Shown here: positions 1-6,465 of the stretch, in pieces
Position numbering within the stretch: the stretch's first letter is position 1
Layout: the number at the start of each line of letters is the position of its first letter
Source of the DNA: Nitriliruptorales bacterium
GTDB lineage: Bacteria > Actinomycetota > Nitriliruptoria > Nitriliruptorales > Nitriliruptoraceae
Direction of reading: 5' to 3'
DNA length: 44,428 bases
Assembly (NCBI GenBank): GCA_024637135.1
Contig: JAGXFT010000059.1
Location: 1 to 44,428, forward strand
Translations under genes and position numbers: made by a program
Notes under the pieces: model-generated
The model's database searches: none
Told to the model about the DNA's origin: nothing
The model's input: only the letters and a program-made list of their open reading frames with translations

Positions 1-231
1 ATCGCTCGCAACCGCGACAATCGCCAGATCGGGGCAGACCGAAACGGCTGCAACCGTTGCCCAGGATGAGCACTCCGCTCGGCCGGCGGCAGACCGTTAT
101 GGGCGTTGCGGCCACATGGCCGCCCGCGCAGAGCCACGGTTCCCGCGTGGGCCCGGGATACCCCATATCGCGCAACGCGAAGTGCCTGGAGACCTGCTCA
201 GACCGGGCGTTACAGCTGTCTTGCGTCTGAG

Positions 232-1806
232 CCTCGATCCACCGAAGTGAGCGGGTGGGGTGATGGAGATGTGCCTCCTGTCCGAGCAGAATGGTGATTA
301 CGACACCAACCATGCTGCCGAACAGGAGGCACTCTCAGGATGCCACATCTTTCCCTTCCGATCGACCATGTCGCGATCCGGTTCGACCATGATCAGGCGG
401 TGGCCAATGCCGGGATGATCGCCACGTCCACCCTGGCCGGCCGGCTGGGCATCGAGGCGTTGGCCGACGAGACGGTGTCGGTCGGGTTCCGGCCCGGCCG
501 CAAGCTGTTGACGTTGGTGGACGCGCTGGTCGCGGGCGGGGACTGCATCGACGACATCGACGTGTTGCGGGCCGGCGCCACGGCACGGGTCCTGGGTCAT
601 GACGTCGTGGCCGCATCGACGGTGGGGACGTGGCTGCGCCAGGTGACGTTTGGGCATGTCCGCCAGCTCGACCACGTCACCGAGATCGCCATGTCGCGGG
701 CGTGGGCGTCCGGAGCCGGCCCCGGCGGTGACACGTTGACGATCGACATCGACTCGACGATCTGTGAAGTGCACGGTTACGCCAAGCAGGGCGCGACGTT
801 CGGCTACACCAAGGTCCGCGGGCTGCACCCGTTGGTCGCGACCCGGGCCGACACGGGTGAGATCCTGCACGTGCGCACCCGGAAAGGCAGCGCGAACACC
901 GGTCGGGGTGCGGCCCGGTTCGTTCGTGAAGTCGTCGGGCGGGTCCGCCGTGCTGGCGCGACCGGTCCGATCGTGTTGCGGGCCGATGCGGGGTTCTGGT
1001 CCCGCAAAGTCATCGCCGCGTGTGTGGATCATCGGGTGGCGTTTTCGATCACGGTGACACGCCAGCCGGTCATCACGAACGCGATCGAGGAGATCGATGA
1101 GGACGTGTGGGTCGACATCGACTACACCGACTCGGGCCGCGCCCAGGTCGCCGAAACCACCTGGGCCGGTCACCGCCTGATCGTGCGTCGCACCGAACTC
1201 GCCGCCGACGTCCCAGCCCTGTTCGCCGGATGGCGTCACCACGCATTCACCACCAACCGTGATGGTCACCCGGTCGTCCTGGACGGCGACCACCGCGCCC
1301 ACGCCGTGGTCGAGTTGGCCATCCGTGACCTCAAGCACGGCGCCGGTCTGGCCCACATGCCGTCCGGGATCTTCACCGCCAACGCCGCCTGGACCGTCGC
1401 CGCGACCCTGGCCCACAACCTGATCCGCTGGACCCAACTGCTCGCCACCGACAGCCCCGTCACCATCCGGCCCGCCGCAACGTTTCGGCGGCCGCTGCTC
1501 ACCCTGCCCGGCCGGCTCGTGCGTTCCGCCCGACGGTGGACCCTGAAACTGCCGACCCGGTGGCCCTGGGCCGACACGTTCACCGCCATGCTGTTGCGGC
1601 TGCGTGCCCTGCCCGCCATCGCCTGACCAGCCCTGCCATCGAGCCGTCCCGACACGGATGGCCAGCCCCAACCGGCCCGAAACAGCCCCGCAGAAGCCGA
1701 CTCCTACCGGTCTTGACGGCAGCCGCTTCCGTGGAAGCGCTCCACGTCAACCCCGCGCCATCATCGGGCTCACCACCACCCCACGATCAGAAACGGTGGA
1801 TCCAGG
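232..1806 (+). mobile_element. IS1380-family insertion sequence, apparently intact
   Basis: The element is bounded by imperfect terminal inverted repeats: CCTCGATCCACCG at 232-244 and the reverse complement of CCTGGATCCACCG at 1794-1806 (one mismatch in 13). Each end is flanked outside by the same five bases, CTGAG (227-231 and 1807-1811), which reads as a target-site duplication. IS1380-family ends typically start with CC and make 4-5 bp duplications, which agrees. Inside lies a single full-length transposase gene. The clean duplication suggests recent insertion. The left flank (1-226) shows no gene I can support, so the target may have been non-coding. Confidence 0.85.
340..1626 (+). CDS. 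IS1380-family DDE transposase
   Basis: A 428-residue transposase that would cut and rejoin the IS ends. The DDE catalytic core is visible: an IDIDST motif with D136/D138 on the first strand, an RADAGFW motif with D216, and E325 in a VELAIRDLK motif near the end of the core. The length and the conserved GYTKVRGLHPL stretch after the first Asp are typical of IS1380 transposases. The ATG start follows an AGGAGG-type ribosome-binding site about 15 bases upstream. It is the only gene of the element, and the reading frame is intact, so activity is possible. The long reverse-strand frame over it is a shadow. Confidence 0.92.
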   Translation: MPHLSLPIDHVAIRFDHDQAVANAGMIATSTLAGRLGIEALADETVSVGFRPGRKLLTLVDALVAGGDCIDDIDVLRAGATARVLGHDVVAASTVGTWLRQVTFGHVRQLDHVTEIAMSRAWASGAGPGGDTLTIDIDSTICEVHGYAKQGATFGYTKVRGLHPLVATRADTGEILHVRTRKGSANTGRGAARFVREVVGRVRRAGATGPIVLRADAGFWSRKVIAACVDHRVAFSITVTRQPVITNAIEEIDEDVWVDIDYTDSGRAQVAETTWAGHRLIVRRTELAADVPALFAGWRHHAFTTNRDGHPVVLDGDHRAHAVVELAIRDLKHGAGLAHMPSGIFTANAAWTVAATLAHNLIRWTQLLATDSPVTIRPAATFRRPLLTLPGRLVRSARRWTLKLPTRWPWADTFTAMLLRLRALPAIA

Positions 1807-2015
1807 CTGAGTTCGCGATAGAGATCTTGGATTCAATACCCAAAGAGTGGGAGGCTCTCTGGCCTGATCCCGAGAGGGCAGATCATGAGCAGCGAACCAA
1901 CATCCGGGGGCCGGGGCAAGCGTCGCCAGGCCAACGGTCAGAGCTGGCAAACGCGCGACGACGCGCACTCGGCCTGTGACATGATGCGTCGACGTCGACG
2001 ACCAAGGAAGCGACC

Positions 2016-2420
2016 GTGCTCGGCAACGCCACGCTCATCACACCGGTACCCGTGACCGACCTCGACCGGGCTCGTGCGTTCTACAGCGACTTGCTCGGCC
2101 TCCCAGTCCTGTTCGAGGACTCCCCTCAGCGGATCATCATCGTCGGCGTCGGCGGGGCGATGCTCGAACTGGGCGAACACGCGGCACCATCGGCCGGGCA
2201 CCACAGTTGCGCCGTGTTCCAGGTCGCCAACCCGCATGCGATGGACGCGGTGGTCGAGGCGCTGCATGCCGCCGGTGTGGCGTGCGAACGCCGGGATGCG
2301 CATGTCCGGCTCGACTGGGACGGCCGGGACGTCGCGACGTTCGACGGCCGCATCACAGCGTGGTTCCGCGACCCGGACGGCAACCTCCTGCAGCTGTACG
2401 CGCGGGACGTCTCTGCCTGA
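2016..2420 (+). CDS. VOC (glyoxalase/bleomycin-resistance fold) protein
   Basis: A 134-residue single-domain vicinal-oxygen-chelate protein. The N-terminal VTDLDRARAFYSDLLGL stretch is the classic first beta-alpha unit of the fold, and the C-terminal FRDPDGNLLQLY is its last strand with the usual metal-ligand glutamate replaced by Q (LLQLY rather than LLELY). Family members act on small molecules (methylglyoxal, antibiotics, dioxygenase substrates); the substrate here cannot be told. The GTG start is chosen because an AAGGAAG ribosome-binding site lies just upstream. It stands alone between the IS and a leftward gene, with about 265 bases of unassigned sequence after it. Confidence 0.75.
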   Translation: MLGNATLITPVPVTDLDRARAFYSDLLGLPVLFEDSPQRIIIVGVGGAMLELGEHAAPSAGHHSCAVFQVANPHAMDAVVEALHAAGVACERRDAHVRLDWDGRDVATFDGRITAWFRDPDGNLLQLYARDVSA

Positions 2421-2687
2421 GGTGGGACATCGCGGCCATCGGATCATTACGCGCCTGACCGTCCAAGACCGGCTTGTGCCTGAGTAGAACCGCCAATCCC
2501 GTCTGCCGGGCCACGAGTGGTACAGGTGTGCGTTATGGGCTGCTGAGCAAGCGAGACGCCGCGCGCAGAACCACGGTTGTGTACCCGAGAACCAACTATC
2601 GGTATCCCCCGGCTACCAGAAGTCTGGGATCGGAGGCGTGAGGGTCGCGGTATGCCCGATTTGCAACGTCTGGGATCTGTTCGGGAG

Positions 2688-3605
2688 TCAAGCGGCGAGG
2701 GCCTCACGTAGGCGGCGTTCGGCGCGCTGGCGACGCTTGCGCAGCGTGGGGACGGCGATGTTGTGGTCGGCGGCCCGGTCGCACAGGCGCCGGCCCAGCA
2801 CGCGCGTGTCGACGATGAGGTCGACCATCGCCTCATCAACGAGCCCGGTGGACTCTATGCGGCGGCGCAACTGGCTGGCCAGATGGGCGTCGATGGTGGC
2901 GGTGATCCGACGAGCGAGGTCGTCGGTGCGAGACATCTCAGGGCTGAGTACCCAGCCACCAACCGTCGAGAGGTGGTGGTGGATGTCAGCGGCGATCTGG
3001 GTGGCGCCCCTGTCGTCAACCAGACCTGTGCTCAGGGCACGATCTCGTAGCTGGTCTTGTAACTGGTGGGTCAGGAAGGTGTCTTCGAGGTCCAGGGTGG
3101 GACAGTGGTCCTCGACACCGATGTCATCGTGGCGACGGAGCGGGATGGTCGAGACGTTGTCGTTCCTGAAGCGCACGGTCCTGCGGATGGCGGTCCGGCG
3201 CGTGTTGCACCACAGCCGCCAGCCCATCGGGGTGGTCGCCGTGGCAGGGTCGCAGGTGCGGATCTGAGCCGACCCGATGAAAACGACCAGATCGATGGCG
3301 TCGGCGATGGGGATGCCCGACAGCGAGTCGGCGATCGTCCACCAGCGTGGCAGCATGGCTTGGATCGCGGTGCGGTAGGCCAGGTCGTCGCCGGCGATCG
3401 TTGCGCCAACCAGGTGGGCAAGTACCGAGGGTGAGCCGTCGTCGGGATCGATGCGCGCGGCCGCGAGCAACTCGTCGGCCGTGGTGAAGCACCAGGATGA
3501 GTGGTGGCTCGCCACGTCGGTGACGAAGCGGCGCATCCGGGGGGTGACGACCAGTTGGTCCCACTCGAGGTCTAGCTGGCGGAACAGGTCAGGGCGTGCG
3601 GCCAT
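2688..3605 (-). CDS. Hypothetical protein with sigma4-like C-terminal helix-turn-helix
   Basis: A 305-residue protein of no family I can name firmly. Its last 60 residues contain a basic helix-turn-helix-like segment (ADHNIAVPTLRKRRQRAERR, then LREALAA) resembling sigma-70 region 4, which recognises -35 elements. The body is rich in W, H and D/R pairs and includes an SSWCF stretch. Start: the ATG at 3605 is preceded by AAGG about 12 bases upstream; an in-frame ATG at 3614 lies too close to that site. The gene diverges from the toxin-antitoxin pair across a 215-base AT-richer region holding two inverted repeats. It could be a plasmid-borne sigma-like or replication regulator; this is inference from the C-terminus alone. 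Confidence 0.6.
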   Translation of the reverse strand: MAARPDLFRQLDLEWDQLVVTPRMRRFVTDVASHHSSWCFTTADELLAAARIDPDDGSPSVLAHLVGATIAGDDLAYRTAIQAMLPRWWTIADSLSGIPIADAIDLVVFIGSAQIRTCDPATATTPMGWRLWCNTRRTAIRRTVRFRNDNVSTIPLRRHDDIGVEDHCPTLDLEDTFLTHQLQDQLRDRALSTGLVDDRGATQIAADIHHHLSTVGGWVLSPEMSRTDDLARRITATIDAHLASQLRRRIESTGLVDEAMVDLIVDTRVLGRRLCDRAADHNIAVPTLRKRRQRAERRLREALAA

Positions 3606-3650
3606 GGGGGGCATCCTTGATCGTGGATGCCCACACGTGACCAAGCCGGC

Positions 3651-3769
3651 CTACCAATCCACTGCCAAAGAGCCATCGGTAGCGTGTGATTGCTGTAGTA
3701 CTTTTGCCCGCCGTTCTGCAGTTCGTCTCTTTTTCAGGAGCTGTGGGCGGTTTGGCAGTGGACTGGTAG
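3651..3769. repeat. Near-perfect 19-bp inverted repeat in divergent intergenic region
   Basis: The arm at 3651-3669 (CTACCAATCCACTGCCAAA) returns as its reverse complement at 3751-3769 with one mismatch (A/G at position 7). The arms are separated by 81 bases of comparatively AT-rich DNA with an internal T5 run. The structure lies between the sigma-like gene and the RHH/MazF pair. It could be a replication or transfer origin component, an operator pair for looping, or the footprint of a small non-autonomous element. Confidence 0.75.
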
Positions 3770-3798
3770 ATCTGATATTGGTAAGATCGCAATCAGAT
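3770..3798. promoter_or_regulatory. Candidate operator of the RHH/MazF pair
   Basis: ATCTGAT at 3770-3776 is repeated as its reverse complement ATCAGAT at 3792-3798, with 15 bases between. The site abuts the larger inverted repeat and ends 22 bases before the RHH antitoxin start codon. A dyad at this position is what an autoregulating RHH antitoxin usually binds. No convincing -10/-35 pair could be assigned. Confidence 0.45.
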
Positions 3799-3820
3799 TT
3801 CGGGATGAAGGCGGTTTCGC

Positions 3821-4111
3821 ATGGTTGCAGACCGGGTCAGGCTGGGGGTTTCGGTGTCGGTCGACACCCGCGATCTGTGCGACGAGCTGGTCGAGGAGGG
3901 GGTGGCGTCGAACCGGTCTCACGCTCTGGATGTGTTGGCGCTGGCGTGGCGTGATCGGCAGGCCAACTCGGACTTGTTGCGGGCAGCGGCAGCGATGACG
4001 GGGTCGGCGGAGGCCACGGTGCCGGGGGTCGTCGGCGGCACCCGCGCCAACGACGAGGTCGACGACGGGAGCGACGACGACGGCGCGATGTGGTCGGTGT
4101 TGCAGGAATGA
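3821..4111 (+). CDS. Ribbon-helix-helix-like antitoxin
   Basis: A 96-residue acidic protein. The N-terminus (VRLGVSVSVDTRDLCDELVEEG, written here only to its key VSVSVDTRDL strand and helix) has the alternating strand followed by two helices typical of ribbon-helix-helix DNA-binding antitoxins; the C-terminal third is very acidic (DDEVDDGSDDDG), as expected of a toxin-binding tail. A GAAGG ribosome-binding site precedes the ATG. Its stop overlaps the next start as ATGA, the usual antitoxin-toxin coupling. It would neutralise the MazF-like protein and repress its own operon. Identity rests on fold signature and context. Confidence 0.65.
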   Translation: MVADRVRLGVSVSVDTRDLCDELVEEGVASNRSHALDVLALAWRDRQANSDLLRAAAAMTGSAEATVPGVVGGTRANDEVDDGSDDDGAMWSVLQE

Positions 4112-4425
4112 GACGGGGCGACGTGTACGGCTTCAGCGAGCAGTTGTTCGTACTGGTGACCCCCACGGCGATGATGGAGATCCTGCCAACCGCCTGGGGC
4201 CTGCTGATGACCGATGTCGACCCCGGCACGCCGCCACCTCTAGCGGTCCACGCGCCGGGTTGTCTGACCGACGGTGGCGCGAAGAGCGTGGACGGGTGGG
4301 TGCGGATGACCCAGATCCGCACGGTGGCGATCGGGGGGCTCGACCCGAAGTTGCGGGGTCACATCACCGGCGACGCGATGGCCACGATCGACCGGATCCT
4401 GCCGCGGCTGGCAGGCGTCGACTGA
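4108..4425 (+). CDS. MazF/PemK-like toxin (divergent)
   Basis: A 105-residue protein beginning MRRGDVYGF, the characteristic N-terminal strand of MazF/PemK endoribonucleases (usually MRRGDIYWV). The later LDPKLRGHITGDAM and the C-terminal helix fit the family pattern of a basic strand followed by a terminal helix. The start at 4108 is chosen over an upstream in-frame ATG because it gives the family N-terminus and an ATGA overlap with the antitoxin. The middle is divergent, so RNA cleavage is predicted from the family and not proven. The pair would help retain the mobile element. Confidence 0.62.
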   Translation: MRRGDVYGFSEQLFVLVTPTAMMEILPTAWGLLMTDVDPGTPPPLAVHAPGCLTDGGAKSVDGWVRMTQIRTVAIGGLDPKLRGHITGDAMATIDRILPRLAGVD

Positions 4426-4441
4426 CCCGGAATCGGGGTCG

Positions 4442-4477
4442 GCCGTCACGCCCCCCAAAAGGGGTGCCCTTCTGTTG
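4442..4477 (+). promoter_or_regulatory. Dispersed regulatory element, copy 1 (conjugation operon)
   Basis: Contains GTCACGCCCCCC, an 8-base spacer (AAAAGGGG) and TGCCCTTCTGTTG. The whole 36 bases are identical to 22636-22671 and share both halves with two copies at 17.53-17.61 kb. It ends 28 bases before the first ATG of the conjugation operon, just upstream of an AAGGAG ribosome-binding site. The position suggests an operator or an unusual promoter spanning the transcription start. Confidence 0.8.
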
Positions 4478-4505
4478 TTGAGACCCAACGACACAAGGAG
4501 CCTCG

Positions 4506-4736
4506 ATGAGCGGTCACGCGATCGCGCCAGGCGGGTCGGCCGACTCAGCGCAGCGTGTGCATGCGGAGGCTTCGGCGTTGCGCGCCGACGCCGCGGCCCT
4601 GTGCGACCGTGGCGGGATCACCCACGACAACCTCGCTCGCCTGCAGCGGTGGCTGGACGGGCCGGCCTGGGCGCTGCTGGACGCCCACCGCATCGAACTA
4701 CAACGGCTGACCGGGTCGGCGGCCGTCCATGGGTGA
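4506..4736 (+). CDS. Small hypothetical protein, first gene of conjugation operon
   Basis: A 76-residue, Ala-rich, mostly helical soluble protein (HAEASALRADAAALCD, then LARLQRWLDGPAW). I recognise no family. The ATG follows AAGGAG at the ideal distance, and the gene opens the conjugation operon directly after regulatory element copy 1. Its end overlaps the next start by eight bases (ATGGGTGA), so the two are translationally coupled. The helical content could allow a small structural or regulatory role in transfer, but nothing specific is shown. Confidence 0.7.
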   Translation: MSGHAIAPGGSADSAQRVHAEASALRADAAALCDRGGITHDNLARLQRWLDGPAWALLDAHRIELQRLTGSAAVHG

Positions 4737-5640
4737 CCAGACGGCAGACTCCAACCGCCGTCCGTGGCGACGTCGCCCTCGCGGTGAGGGCCGAGCAACT
4801 GCGGACTCATCGATCGCGACGGTGTGGCTGGCACGAGCCGCCCGGGGAGCGGTGTGGGCGGCTCTGGCCGTCGGGGCTGTCGGAGGAGTCCGGGGACTGA
4901 CGGTGGCCACAGCCGCCGCCCCGGCCGAAACCGCCCCGACGGCGCCGGCACCGGATGTCGCTGCCGGCGGTGTCGCCGAGACGCTGGTCGGGTCGTGGCT
5001 GGCCGGCGAGCCGCTGGACGGCGTCGCGGACGGGCTGGTCACAGCCATCACCCCCATGGTCGTGTCGCGCACGGCGACGGTGTCCATGGAGCCCTCCAAC
5101 GAGGGCTGGTCGGTGGTTGTGGCCGCAACGGTGGCCCCGACTTCGGACCCGCTCGACGACGACCTGGACACCGCGGTCGACCCCAGCCAGACGTCGACGC
5201 GGTTCTACCGCGTCGACGTCGTCGACACCGCCCCCCCAACCATCGCGGCGCTGCCGGCTCAGATCGCACCGCCCCCACCGGCTGCGGCCCCCAGCCCCAC
5301 GGGGGGCGACGCCACCGGTGACGTCCCGGCGGGGGCGAGGCCGGAGCTGTTGCCTCCTGACGTGGTCGACACGCTTGAGGGGTTCGCGGCCGGGCTGTTG
5401 ACCGGGACCGGGTCGTTGGATCGCTACTTGACCACCGACAGCGACGTGACCGCGATCGACCCTGCGCCGTTCGTACGGATCGAAATCGCGACTGCGGTCG
5501 TGGTCGAAGCAGCCGACGACACCGCCACGATCCGTATCGACGTGGTCGGTTTCGACGGCGATGACAACACGGTCCACCAGATGTCCTACCAGCTGCAACT
5601 GCGCCGCGGCGACCGGTGGGAAGTCGCAGCAGTCCTCTGA
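4729..5640 (+). CDS. TcpC-like (VirB8-type) conjugal transfer protein
   Basis: A 303-residue membrane protein. A basic cytoplasmic N-terminus (RRPWRRRPRGEGR) leads into one transmembrane segment at about residues 28-55, then an external part with two similar alpha/beta domains joined by a Pro/Ala-rich linker near residues 180-200. This is the layout of TcpC, the VirB8-like scaffold of Gram-positive conjugation systems, with two NTF2-like folds. Both domains carry the long strands expected (SMEPSNEGWSVVVAATV; TIRIDVVGFDGDDNTVHQM). It lies upstream of PrgI-, VirB4- and VirB6-like genes, as such scaffolds often do. Confidence 0.75.
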   Translation: MGDQTADSNRRPWRRRPRGEGRATADSSIATVWLARAARGAVWAALAVGAVGGVRGLTVATAAAPAETAPTAPAPDVAAGGVAETLVGSWLAGEPLDGVADGLVTAITPMVVSRTATVSMEPSNEGWSVVVAATVAPTSDPLDDDLDTAVDPSQTSTRFYRVDVVDTAPPTIAALPAQIAPPPPAAAPSPTGGDATGDVPAGARPELLPPDVVDTLEGFAAGLLTGTGSLDRYLTTDSDVTAIDPAPFVRIEIATAVVVEAADDTATIRIDVVGFDGDDNTVHQMSYQLQLRRGDRWEVAAVL

Positions 5641-5662
5641 CAGCCACACGAAAGGAACCACC

Positions 5663-5995
5663 ATGTTCGAACCACTGCTCCAGCTCGCCGGTGACGGCCA
5701 AACCCTGCTCAACGCGGTCTCCAGCGTCACGGTCGGGGCGTTGCTGCTGATCACCTTCATCATGACACGATCGCTCAAGGCGGTCCTGGGCATGCTGTTG
5801 ATCGGCGGTCTCGTGTTGTGGGGCATCTCCGGCGGCGGCTCGCGTTGGTTCGGTGACCGGGTCAAGGACGACGCCGTGCGGGTGTCGATGACCGCGATCA
5901 TCGACACCGCGCCTGACCACGTCAACGCCGATCCTGTCGCCGCACTCCCCGCCGGTGACGTGCCCGCCAGCGTCGCGCCTGTGGGGGTCGTGTGA
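5663..5995 (+). CDS. Small membrane protein of conjugation machinery
   Basis: A 110-residue protein with two predicted transmembrane segments, about residues 20-36 (TVGALLLITFIM) and 40-58 (AVLGMLLIGGLVLWGI), followed by a soluble tail with Pro/Ala/Val. Small two-helix proteins of this kind sit beside VirB4 genes in actinobacterial T4SS clusters and act like VirB2/TcpD-type channel components; that role is inferred. An AAAGGA ribosome-binding site precedes the ATG. The stop overlaps the next GTG start by four bases. Confidence 0.72.
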   Translation: MFEPLLQLAGDGQTLLNAVSSVTVGALLLITFIMTRSLKAVLGMLLIGGLVLWGISGGGSRWFGDRVKDDAVRVSMTAIIDTAPDHVNADPVAALPAGDVPASVAPVGVV

Positions 5996-6465
5996 GCGAC
6001 CGCATCGAGTGCCGCAGCTACACCCGCGCGCGCCGACACCCCAAGGTGCTGGGTCGCATCGGTGACACGGTCCTGCCGTTCACTGTCACGATGCCCCAAC
6101 TCCTGGTTGGCGGCATCGTGTTGTCGGTGCTGTTGGCCACCAGGCCGGTGTGGTCACCGATCCTGCCCGGCGCCCTGGTCGTGCCGTGCGCGACGATCGG
6201 GTCAGCGCTGGCCACCCGCTATGTCCGGGTGGAAGGCCGCAACCCGCTGTATGCCGCAGCCGGCTACCTGTCGCTGTGGCTGGCCGCGACCAACGGAGTG
6301 TCGGCCGGCCGGGCCGTGCCGCGACGCCGCCCACGCCAGGTCTGCACCACCGTGACGGTGTATGACCCCGAAGCGGTCGGATCGTCCGCGGTCGAAGCGT
6401 CGACCCTGGCCGCGACTCCGGCACCGGCTAGGCCGGTGCGATGGCACTGTCTGGAGTCGCGATGA
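5992..6465 (+). CDS. PrgI/VirB3-like membrane protein
   Basis: A 157-residue protein. The N-terminus is soluble and basic, followed by two hydrophobic segments at about residues 34-48 (LLVGGIVLSVLLATR) and 52-70, then a Tyr- and Arg-rich region (YVRVEGRNPLYAAAGYLSL). The order PrgI-like then VirB4 is conserved in Gram-positive T4SS loci, where the small protein anchors the ATPase to the membrane. GTG at 5992 gives a GTGA overlap with the preceding stop, the standard junction of this operon. Assignment rests on topology and position. Confidence 0.7.
   Translation: MSDRIECRSYTRARRHPKVLGRIGDTVLPFTVTMPQLLVGGIVLSVLLATRPVWSPILPGALVVPCATIGSALATRYVRVEGRNPLYAAAGYLSLWLAATNGVSAGRAVPRRRPRQVCTTVTVYDPEAVGSSAVEASTLAATPAPARPVRWHCLESR

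Noticed and set aside
298-1671. Long minus-strand frame opposite the transposase
   Set aside because: Gly/Arg/Pro-rich shadow of the IS1380 gene with no domain or ribosome-binding site.
4451-4477. Element copy 1 as an RNA terminator hairpin (CCCC-AAAA-GGGG)
   Set aside because: The stem is not kept in the copies at 17.5-17.6 kb and no U-run follows; DNA-level conservation explains it better.
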